Positions 30,990-38,900 of a DNA stretch of 64,000 bases are shown here, piece by piece. How positions within the stretch are numbered: the first letter of the stretch is position 1; each line of letters begins with the position of its first letter. Where the stretch lies: the NCBI RefSeq assembly GCF_900106535.1, contig NZ_FNOH01000003.1, positions 124,001 through 188,000 of the forward strand, given 5' to 3'. The DNA comes from Myxococcus xanthus (GTDB lineage: Bacteria > Myxococcota > Myxococcia > Myxococcales > Myxococcaceae). The notes below the pieces were generated by a model. That model saw only the letters and a program-made list of their open reading frames with translations, had not been told where the DNA came from and did not search any database. A program made the translations under genes and the position numbers.

Positions 30990-31483
30990 CGCGTCCGCGC
31001 GTCGGCGCTCGGCCCGGGGAAGAGGCGCTCCAGACAGGGCCACAACTGGGGATGACAGGGCTCGTCCAGCAGGCGCCCCAACTCCTCCGGCGCCAGGAAC
31101 AGGCCCCCGTCCACCTCCCGCTCGGAGAAGCGCAGCGGGCCTTCCATTCGGGCGCGGTAGAGAAAGATGCGCCGGTGGTGCCCATCGTCGAAGACGAACT
31201 CCGCCACGGGCACCAGCGAGCCCTCCAGGCCCAGTTCCTCCTGGAGCTCCCGCTGGGCGGCCTCCAGGGGCGCCTCGCCCGCGCTCACGTGGCCTCCCGC
31301 GGACGTGCACAGGTGGCCGGGCATGAAGGTCATGTGCCGGGAGCGCCGCTGCAGGAAGACCTTGCCGTCGCGCTCCACCATCACATGCACGATGCGATGG
31401 GGCAGCTTCTGGCCGTAGATCTGGTCGCGGGGCGCGCTCCCCACCACCTGTCCCTGGGTGTCGATGACGTCAATCAGCTCCAT
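30965..31483 (-). CDS. NUDIX hydrolase, isopentenyl-diphosphate isomerase-like/YfcD-like
   Basis: 172 residues from ATG 31483. The NUDIX box is GGHVSAGEAPLEAAQRELQEE followed by LGL, in register. The stretch before it, LPHRIVHVMVERDGKVFLQRRSRH, and PGHLCTSAGGHV are typical of the IDI/YfcD branch rather than MutT. It sits 12 bases downstream of the radical SAM gene and overlaps the transporter gene, so it belongs to that operon. Activity on a nucleotide, a prenyl diphosphate or another diphosphate is possible. The C-terminus is Ser/Arg-rich, probably because it overlaps the next gene. Confidence 0.87.
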   Translation of the reverse strand: MELIDVIDTQGQVVGSAPRDQIYGQKLPHRIVHVMVERDGKVFLQRRSRHMTFMPGHLCTSAGGHVSAGEAPLEAAQRELQEELGLEGSLVPVAEFVFDDGHHRRIFLYRARMEGPLRFSEREVDGGLFLAPEELGRLLDEPCHPQLWPCLERLFPGPSADARTRWKQSSTR

Positions 31484-31495
31484 GCCACGGACATC

Positions 31496-32494
31496 CTATG
31501 CGACCAGGGGCTTCCGGCCTTCCGCGGGAATGACCTCGATGCGGTCCCCCACCCACTTCCGGAAGTGTGCGTCCAGGTCGTAGTTCTCTTGCTTCCAACC
31601 GTCCTGGACGGAGCCCGTCACCAGCGAGGCGAAGAAGAGCTTCTTGCCGGTGACGATCTCCTCGGTGCCCATGATGCCGTCTGGCCAGATGAGGAAGTAG
31701 TAGCGGCTGTAGTTGACGGTGCGGTCCGACAGGCGAATCTGCATGTCCGGGTAGCGCACCCGCAGCCGCTCCACGGCCGCGGTGACGTGCGACGTCTCCT
31801 CCGGCATCAACTCGCCGTAGATGTGATACGCGCGGCCGGCGGAGAGCGTCCAGGAGATGGCCCAGTCGCGGATGCCCCGCTCGTAGATGAACTGGGCCAG
31901 CTCCTCGACATGCTGGCTGTTGTGGCGGTTGAGACAGGTCAGGATTCGCGGCGCCACGCCATGGTCCACGCACAGGCCCATGGCCCGGAGCGTCTCCTGG
32001 TAGGTGTTACCCTTGGCGTTGCGGCTGGGGCGAATCTCGTTGTTGACCCGCTCGTCCATGGAATCGAGGCTGATTTCCACGCGCGTGCAGCGAGACACCG
32101 TCTTCATCATCTGCTGCGTCAGGAAGGTGCCGTTGGTACCGAGGATGGTGGCGACACCATGGTCCGTGAGCTTGTCGATGACGTTCAGCGTGTCTCGGCG
32201 CATCAACGGCTCACCGCCGGAGAGAATCTGTCGCATGATTCCCGCGCGGATGACTTCGTCGGCCACCTTGAGCTGCTGGGGCGTGGAGAGCCGCTTCGAC
32301 GGCAGGTCCTCGACGTTCCCGTAGCAGTGGATACACACGAGGTTGCACGGCGCGGTGACGAGCCATCCACAACCGATGGGACTCCGCGGCACAGGCACGC
32401 AGCCCTCGAACACCTTCGCAGAGAACTCATCGCGGAGGTTGTCGTAGATGATGGTGCCCCAGCTCTCCTGACGCTCTCTGATGCGTGCGGACAT
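31496..32494 (-). CDS. Radical SAM enzyme of unknown pathway
   Basis: 332 residues from ATG 32494. The 4Fe-4S motif CxxxCxxC is C50, C54 and C57 (CNLVCIHCYGN), the SAM-binding GGE is in LSGGEPLMRRD near 92, and ISLDSM and IRDWAISWTLS fit the barrel. There is no Cys-rich SPASM extension at the C-terminus, so a single cluster is expected. Two extra Cys (C32, C42) lie just ahead of the barrel. It leads a three-gene operon with a NUDIX enzyme and an EamA-like transporter. The long A/T-rich region upstream probably holds its promoter. Substrate is unknown; relatives include peptide- and tRNA-modifying enzymes, but no precursor peptide is obvious here. Confidence 0.87.
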   Translation of the reverse strand: MSARIRERQESWGTIIYDNLRDEFSAKVFEGCVPVPRSPIGCGWLVTAPCNLVCIHCYGNVEDLPSKRLSTPQQLKVADEVIRAGIMRQILSGGEPLMRRDTLNVIDKLTDHGVATILGTNGTFLTQQMMKTVSRCTRVEISLDSMDERVNNEIRPSRNAKGNTYQETLRAMGLCVDHGVAPRILTCLNRHNSQHVEELAQFIYERGIRDWAISWTLSAGRAYHIYGELMPEETSHVTAAVERLRVRYPDMQIRLSDRTVNYSRYYFLIWPDGIMGTEEIVTGKKLFFASLVTGSVQDGWKQENYDLDAHFRKWVGDRIEVIPAEGRKPLVA

Positions 32495-32984
32495 GGCGAA
32501 GAATTAAGAACAGCCCCGCAGCCGACGATGGGCCGCAGAGCCTTGGTTGAAGAATCTGAGCCGCCCAATCGAAAGACACACCACGCCCAGGAGGACGCCC
32601 ATGCCGCCTTGGGCACGGATACCGTCACATCCGCCCGGCAACGCCCCTGAACATCCCGGGGCGCCCCCTCGTAACTTCTTGAAATAGAAGAGCCAGCCTA
32701 CGCTGACGTCACAGAGATGTTACGCGGATTTCATTTTATCCGCAAGAGCGAGTTTTTCTGTTTCTTCATGAGGTCCCTGGAGGAGGTTCATCTGCCGCGA
32801 CATTCTCTTTAACTCACGCCACTGACATCGCGGTGTCGGGCGCCGCCGCGAGCCAGCGTCGGCTCCGCGGAGAAGCGGCGAATGCCTCCTGGCAGCGCAA
32901 TCACAAACACCCCGAGTCCATCAAGACCGGCTCAAGCGCGTGTCAATTCACGAAGACACGGAGCCGCGCACGGATACTTGGGGC
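32495..32984. other. 490-bp intergenic region between the radical SAM and DTW genes
   Basis: No convincing coding frame is present on either strand. Bases about 32690-32830 are unusually A/T-rich for this genome and hold a six-base inverted repeat GCGGAT/ATCCGC (32724-32729 and 32738-32743). The region is upstream of the radical SAM operon and downstream of the DTW gene. A leader of roughly 200 bases would precede the radical SAM start if the promoter noted here is used. Confidence 0.6.
32717..32745 (-). promoter_or_regulatory. Possible promoter for the radical SAM operon
   Basis: On the minus strand TTGCGG (32745-32740), 17 bases, then TAACAT (32722-32717) fit a housekeeping -35/-10 pair. 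The spacer contains an inverted repeat (GCGGAT/ATCCGC), a possible operator. The start of translation is about 215 bases downstream, so a long leader is implied. Confidence 0.35.
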
Positions 32985-33566
32985 TCAATACAACGTCCCA
33001 CACTCGGCGATCCGCTGGACTCGGAGCGCGGCGAGCCGCGCCAGGGGCATGGCCACTTCGGGCCCTTCCAGCGCCGCCACCGCTCGAGCCACGGCATCCA
33101 GGGTGGACATCCCGGAGGGGTGCGAGGGTTCGCGGAGCCGGAGGAGTCCTGGCTCCGGTGGCGGCAGCGCCAGGCGAGGCAGCGTCCGTAGCGCGGCGAC
33201 CCGCTGTGTCATCCGCCGCGCCTGGGACCAGCTCGCGTCCAGCACCACCAGTTGCCGGGGTGGCGGCGTATCGGGCCGGGGTGGCGGCCCATCGGGATAG
33301 AGCAGCCACGTCCCAGGCTCGGAGAGCAGCTCCAGCTCCGCGCTCCCGCTGAGGGAGCCGTGGATGAGGCGCTTCGAGTTCACCAGCGCCAGCGCGGCCA
33401 CGCCGCCGGTGTTGCTCTTCTTCGCGATCTCCATCACGTGCTGCAGGAGGAGGATTCGCGTCCGCGTGTGGACCTGGGGAATCTCGTCACACAGACACAG
33501 GTGAAGCGCCAGGTTGCAGCGGGAACAACGCGGGCGACTGGCGAGACGGGAAGACACTGCCCCCAT
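32985..33566 (-). CDS. DTW-domain protein, probable tRNA-uridine aminocarboxypropyltransferase
   Basis: 193 residues from ATG 33566; a much longer upstream frame is Arg/Pro-rich and rejected. It has an N-terminal Cys-rich metal site (CSRCNLALHLCLC), then TRILLLQHVMEIAKKSNTG, the family motif as LDASWSQAR (the DTW position reads DAS-W), PHPSG-type REPSHPSGMSTLDA, and a helical end. The E. coli and human members (TapT, DTWD1/2) add the aminocarboxypropyl group of SAM to uridine in tRNA. This one lacks close partners; it is divergent from the unknown gene at 33617 across 50 bases. Confidence 0.85.
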   Translation of the reverse strand: MGAVSSRLASRPRCSRCNLALHLCLCDEIPQVHTRTRILLLQHVMEIAKKSNTGGVAALALVNSKRLIHGSLSGSAELELLSEPGTWLLYPDGPPPRPDTPPPRQLVVLDASWSQARRMTQRVAALRTLPRLALPPPEPGLLRLREPSHPSGMSTLDAVARAVAALEGPEVAMPLARLAALRVQRIAECGTLY

Positions 33567-33616
33567 CTTGGTCCGGCCGTTGGACGAACAGAAGCACTCG
33601 TTTCCCCCTGGCCCTC

Positions 33617-34354
33617 GTGCTGGGATGCTTCGCCATGGGTGATTGGGCGGTGACGACGCACTGGGCCTGGACACGGCCGCGAATGCCTGAAGCCAGGGAC
33701 TTTCCGAGCGACCGCTGGGCTGCCCGCCTTGGCCGGGTGGGCCCGGGGCTCTGGCAGTTGGAAACGCTCCAGAAATACGGCTACTACCGTGCCCCCGAAG
33801 GGACGGCCGCCGTGGGGGTTCAAGCTCCCGACGACTATCTGGTGGAATACGGAGGCGGCCCCTTCTCCGCGGCCTGGAACTATCTCGTCGCCACAGAGCC
33901 CTCCGACGCAAGCCGCTTCGCGCGCGCCGCGGCGCTGCTGGGTGAAGACGCCTCCCTCCCGCCTGCGGTTCAACACGCGGTGCTGTGTCTGCGCACCCCC
34001 ATCCGCTTCGAGCGCCCTCTTGCATCCTGGAGCCTGAGCGAGAGCCATCTGGACTCAGCCCCCGCCGCCCGCGTCGCGGAGGCGCTCATCGCCGGAGGCC
34101 ACCCTCCTCGCCGGGGACGGCTGGAATGCGTGGTGGGACTCTTCACTTTCGAGTTCGGCTGGGTCCACACAGGCGTCCTGACGCTGTTCATCGACCATTC
34201 GATGGAGCGAAGTGGGGCCGAACTCGAAATGACAGGCCGGTTCAACGCACTCTCCGAGACAAGGGAGGTCGGCCCGTTCGCGCACTCCCTGTACATGGAG
34301 CGGCCCACACCGGTACCGGTGGCCCTCGTCGCCTGGCCCTTCCCCACGCGGTAA
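33617..34354 (+). CDS. Protein of unknown function
   Basis: Up to 245 residues; ATG 33635 (MGDWAVTTHW) is an equally good start. Codon third positions are strongly G/C throughout, the frame is long, and no competing frame looks better, so I accept it as a gene. It is soluble, Trp/Arg-rich at the N-terminus (WTRPRMPEARDFP), and has a compact middle around GPFSAAWNYLVATEP. I recognise no domain or motif. It lies between the DTW gene (divergent) and lspA (same strand, 98 bases downstream). Confidence 0.68.
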   Translation: MLGCFAMGDWAVTTHWAWTRPRMPEARDFPSDRWAARLGRVGPGLWQLETLQKYGYYRAPEGTAAVGVQAPDDYLVEYGGGPFSAAWNYLVATEPSDASRFARAAALLGEDASLPPAVQHAVLCLRTPIRFERPLASWSLSESHLDSAPAARVAEALIAGGHPPRRGRLECVVGLFTFEFGWVHTGVLTLFIDHSMERSGAELEMTGRFNALSETREVGPFAHSLYMERPTPVPVALVAWPFPTR

Positions 34355-34452
34355 CTCGGTCTGCCAGTGGCCCTGCGAGCACGATGTGCATCCGCTCGCC
34401 GACACTCCCGGTGGTTGTCCGGCCACCTCATTTGTAGGAGGCTGCGCCGCAA

Positions 34453-34980
34453 ATGACTCCGGAGCGTCGAAAGTACCTTGTCGTGGGCGGGCTGGCCACG
34501 CTGTTGCTCATCCTCGACCAATGGACGAAGGTCCTGGTCCGCGAGCACGTGAAGCCCCTGGGCTACACCGGCATGAGCGTCTTCGGCGACGTCATCCGCT
34601 TCCAGTACGTGGAGAACACCGGCATCACCTTCGGCATGTTCCGGTCGCTGCCCTACGCCCAGCTCATCCTCAGCGCGGTGGCCATCCCCGTCTTCCTGCT
34701 GGTCATCCACCTGGTCCGCCAGACGCCCGCGGACCACTACCGGCTGCACGTCGCGCTCGGCCTCGTCGGCGCCGGCGTCGGCAACCTGATTGACCGCGTC
34801 CGCCTGGGCAGCGTGACGGACTTCGTCGTCGCTGACTTCGGGTTCTGGCCGGTGAACCCCTGGTATGCCTTCAACGTCGCGGACGCCGCGCTCGTCGTCG
34901 GCGCCATCTTGATGGCCTTCGACTCCCGCCGTCCGCAGCCGGCCCCTGCGCCCGCTCCCGCTCCGAGCCAGGACGACTAG
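34453..34980 (+). CDS. lspA: Lipoprotein signal peptidase (signal peptidase II), probable self-resistance copy
   Basis: 175 residues from ATG 34453 with an AGGAGG ribosome site 11 bases before it. Four TM segments are evident. The catalytic Asp pair is present: D114 in GNLIDRV and D144 in FNVADAAL, as are the D22 LDQWTK block and N55. The block usually read as NxGAAF is here NTGITF (55-60), so two normally small residues are replaced by Ile and Thr. The Pro/Ala-rich tail is unusual. LspA cuts the signal from prolipoproteins after lipidation. It is convergent with taQ. From what I recall, the TA antibiotic inhibits LspA and M. xanthus has extra lspA copies in and beside the TA cluster, so this is a resistance candidate. 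Confidence 0.95.
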   Translation: MTPERRKYLVVGGLATLLLILDQWTKVLVREHVKPLGYTGMSVFGDVIRFQYVENTGITFGMFRSLPYAQLILSAVAIPVFLLVIHLVRQTPADHYRLHVALGLVGAGVGNLIDRVRLGSVTDFVVADFGFWPVNPWYAFNVADAALVVGAILMAFDSRRPQPAPAPAPAPSQDD

Positions 34981-34989
34981 CCAGGACGT

Positions 34990-35021
34990 GGGCGCGAGAG
35001 CGGGCCACCGCTCGCGCGCCC
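34990..35021. terminator. Bidirectional terminator between lspA and the PKS operon
   Basis: GGGCGCGAGAGCGG (34990-35003) pairs with CCGCTCGCGCGCCC (35008-35021) with one mismatch in 14 and a 4-base loop. It lies in the 60-base gap between the lspA stop and the methyltransferase stop, and would end transcription of the long PKS operon. Confidence 0.65.
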
Positions 35022-35040
35022 CCTTGGCGCACCATCCGCA

Positions 35041-35946
35041 TCACGCCATGGCAGCGGCGGCCCGCGCCTGCTCGCCAGCAACCGGGCGCTCGGTCGCCTC
35101 CTCGCGGCGCACCACCCAGCGCTGGTACTCCTTGCCCGAGTTCAGGTCCTTCAGCGTCCCGTTGATGACCATCAAGGGGACCTTCATGTTGCCCTTCTTG
35201 TTCGGCGACTCCCAGCGCTCGAAGGCCTCGGTGAACTGAGGCGTTTCCTTCACCACGTTCAACGCCTTCACCACGTTCGCCGTGATGTTCTCATGGTGGA
35301 CCACCGTGAAGCCCAGCGCCTTGAACTCTTCGTTGATGCGGGCGGTGTGCTCGGCGGACTCGGTGATGTCCGCGAAGCAGAAAGCGCCCCCGGGCTTGAG
35401 CACCCGCTTGACCTCCTCGAAGAACGTCAACTGCGAGGGGTAGCAGTGCGACGACTCGATATTCACCACCACGTCGAAGCGCCTGTCCTCGAACGGGAGC
35501 GCGCAGGCATTGCCCACCTGGAAGGACAGCCCGTCCAGCCGGTAGTTCTCCTTGCAGCGCGCGATGGCCACGTCGGAGAGGTCCACCGCCGTCAGTGAGC
35601 GAGGCTTCAGCCGCGTCATCAGGTATTCACTGCCACCGCCGCGGCCGCAGCCGACCTCCAGCACTTCGCGACCGGAAAGCTCCGCCTGCCCCACCACGCG
35701 CTGGTACAGGCTTTCCCACAACACATACACATTCTCCGGCCGGTTGAAATCCACCGCCTTGTGGTCGCCCTCCATGTCCGCGTAGCCACAGTTGATGAAC
35801 TTGTAGCCCTGGTGTGAGTACATCTTCGACGCCATGTTGTATTGGAACCGGGCGACCGCCAGACGGAATGATGGCACCACTTTGTGGATGACGATGCCCA
35901 CCGACCGCGTCACCGCCGCCTGAACCTGAACCAGTGTCTTCTTCAC
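35041..35946 (-). CDS. taQ: SAM-dependent methyltransferase, TaQ-like
   Basis: 301 residues. I start it at GTG 35946, which has a GAAAGGG ribosome site and lies 22 bases after the thioesterase stop; the frame is open to 36003 but that overlaps the upstream gene. The SAM site is VLEVGCGRGGGSEYL (about residues 95-109), with FADITESA and a 3' end of the class I methyltransferase fold after it. The closest shape I recognise is the O-methyltransferase group that finishes polyketides. As I recall, TaQ O-methylates the hydroxymethyl group made by the P450 TaH in myxovirescin. It is the last gene of the PKS operon. Confidence 0.85.
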   Translation of the reverse strand: MKKTLVQVQAAVTRSVGIVIHKVVPSFRLAVARFQYNMASKMYSHQGYKFINCGYADMEGDHKAVDFNRPENVYVLWESLYQRVVGQAELSGREVLEVGCGRGGGSEYLMTRLKPRSLTAVDLSDVAIARCKENYRLDGLSFQVGNACALPFEDRRFDVVVNIESSHCYPSQLTFFEEVKRVLKPGGAFCFADITESAEHTARINEEFKALGFTVVHHENITANVVKALNVVKETPQFTEAFERWESPNKKGNMKVPLMVINGTLKDLNSGKEYQRWVVRREEATERPVAGEQARAAAAMA

Positions 35947-35968
35947 TTCGAACGCCCTTTCGTAACAA

Positions 35969-38900
35969 CTATTTCCCGTAGAACCGGGCACAGAATCCGG
36001 CAATCACCCGTTGAACAGCGGGCTCCGCGAGCAACATGAGATGGTTTGACGAAGCGACTTCCAGAATCTGCATCCGGGGCAGGAACCGTTCCCACTCCGC
36101 CCAGTAGTTGGTTCCGTCGAACGTCAACTCGCCGGGCGTCAGGGTGAGATACGGCTCCAGGTTGCCGAAGAAGCTGCAACTGCCATTGCGCAGATAGAAC
36201 ACCGCCACCTCCTCCGGACGAAGCAGGGGCTTGAGCCGGAACCGGCCCACGTCGTACGCCGCATGGACCCGAGCGTTCTGCTCGACCATGAAACGCACCT
36301 GGTTCTCGTCCTTGCTCAGGCCTCGCGACTGCGCGAGCCCCATCAGCTGGCGCAGCAGAGCCGTGTCATCCAGGTCCGCCTCCACCTCATCGCGGTGGAT
36401 GAGCGTCTGCTCCAGCCGTTCCGGGTGATGGGCAATGGAGGAGAACAGGGCCGTGTTGACCGCCTGGAACGTCGCCGTGCGCCGTGAGAACTGGAACACA
36501 TCCAGATGGGTGCTGTCGGGTGCATCCAGCATGACGATGGAAGCCACCCGCGCCCCGCGTTCCTGCAACTGGCGAGTCACCTCGTAGGCCAGCATTCCGC
36601 CCAGGGAGTAGCCCCCCAGCTCATAGGGCCCCTCGGGCTGGGCCGCCAGGAGGATGTCCACGTAGTAGGACGCCATGGCCTCGATGCCGGCGATGGGCGC
36701 CTCTTGGCTCATCCAGCCGCGCGCTTGAATCCCCAGGAAGGGACGGCGGATCTCCTGGGACAGGGCGCGGTAGACCTCGACGCCGCCCATGCCGCCGTGG
36801 AACCAGAAGATGGGCCGGCCCTCGGTGCTGCCGTTGAGACGGACCAGTTCCTGGAAGCGGGTGAACGCGCCAAGGTCCAGGGGCTCCGTCGAACGGCCCA
36901 CCGCGGCAGGCGCGCTCACGTCCTGTGTATCCAGATGCGGCGAGTCGATGGTGACGACAATCTTCCCGATGTTCTTCCGGTCCTCCAGGGCCTTGTACGC
37001 GCTCTGCACGTCGCTGAAGGGGAACGTGCGGTGAATGGTCGCCCGGAGCTTGCCCTCCTCCACCAGTCTGACGAACTCATGTTGATGCCGGGCAATGACA
37101 TCCGGCCGCGAGCTCGCCAGCTTTCTCAGGTCGAGACTGAAGAAAGTCTGATTGTCATTGAGCACGGACAAGTCGAACGACTTCTCGGACTTGAGCGCGG
37201 TCATCGCCAGCTCGATGTACCTGCCTCCCGGCCGCAGACACCTCACGCCCTTCTGGATGGCGGTCCCCGACAGGGTGTTGATGACCACGTCCACCCCCTC
37301 GCCATGGGTGAGTTGCTTCACCGCCGCCTCGAAATCCTCCTCGAGGTAGTTGATGCAGTGATGGACGCCCAGACGCTTCAAGTACTCGAGCTTCTCGGCC
37401 GAGCCCGCGGTGGCGAAGATCTCCGCGCCCTGAAGCTGCGCGAGCTGGACGGCAATCAAGCCCGTGCCGCCCGTGGCCGTCTGAATCAGGATGCGCTCGC
37501 CCGGCTGGAGGTCCGCCTTCTTGAAGGCGTCAATCATGGTGAGCGACACGGCGGGCAACGCGCACGCTTCCTCGAAGCTCAGGTTCGCGGGCTTGAGGAA
37601 CACCCGCGACTCGGAGCACACGATGGACGTGGCATGCGCGCCCAGCATCTCTCCCATGCCGGCGACCACCGCGTCTCCCGGCTTGAGCGAGCGCACCGCC
37701 GCCCCTATCTCCACCACCACGCCGCTCGCCTCGAAGCCCGGGGTGAAGGGATAGGGAGGCATCGTGGGATAGAGGCCCTTGATGCACAGCAGGTCGCCGA
37801 AGTTGAGCGAGAACGCCCTCACCGCCACACGGACCTCGCGGTCTTCCAGCGGCTGCGCGGTGTTCATGATGCGTTTGATGTCATCCGCCTGCCCCGGCCG
37901 CTCCAACAGCACCCTGCACACCAGGGGCGCCTCGGCGGAGGGCGTGAGCCCCAGCGCCGCGGGAACCTCAGGCTGCGGCGCGGGCGCCGCCTTCTTCGCC
38001 AGGGGACGCGACACCTGGAGCTGAGCGCCATACCGGGCCACCAGCGCGTCCGCGAGCTCGTCGACGGTGCCGTGGTCGAACAGCAGCGTGGTCTCCAGCA
38101 CCAGGCCCAGCCGCTGGCCAATCGCGTTGATCAGCTTGACGGCGATGATGGAGTCCACGCCGTATTCGGTGAACCTGCGGTCGTTCGCAACCGCCGCTGG
38201 CGCCATCTCCACGCACGCGGCCAGGCAGTCCCGGACGACGGTCCGCAGCTCGCCCCCCGACAGGCCCGTGGACTTCGGCGACGCGACGGCCGGCGCGGCG
38301 ACGGTGTGACGCGCGTCTTCCCCCCGCCCTGCGAGTGCCTTCGTCCGAGCGGCCCGAGGCTGCCGGACGATGCCGTCACTCTCCGCGAGGACAATCTGCT
38401 GCCCCAGGTGATGCGCGTCCTCCACGGGGAACGCGACCGAGCGGTAGCCCTCGCGCTCCAGTGCGCGCTTCCACAGCGAAGGAGAGAGCGCCGGACCGCC
38501 TAGCAGCCGCGAGGCCTTGTCCGCGAACGCCCACCACCCGTCGAGCAACCCGAACGTGAGGTGCGCCATCAACGTGTTGGCCGTGAGTTCGTTGAGTGCC
38601 AGCACGCCACCCTGGGCCAGCGCCGCCTTTGCGTTCCGCAGGCTCTCCCGGACATCGGTCGTGGCGTGAATCACGTTGCTGGCAATCACGATGTCGTAGG
38701 CGCCCTGCTCCAGGTCCTGCTCCGCCAGCGGACGTGACACGTCGAACAACTGGAACCGCATGAACGGATGGGCCGCGCCATAGGCTTCTCGCGCGTGCAG
38801 CAGGAAGGCCTTCGACACGTCCGTGAAGCAATACTCCGCGACGTGCGTCCGGTATGGCGCCAGCGCCGCCAGCACCGAGGCCGTCGTGCTGCCCGTGCCC

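Noticed and set aside
36506-38503. Long plus-strand frames opposite the PKS genes (for example 36506-38503, 42833-44977, 57921-60239)
   Set aside because: All are antisense to KS, ACP, ER or DH domains and have the same low-complexity His/Arg composition. They are shadows of the coding strand.
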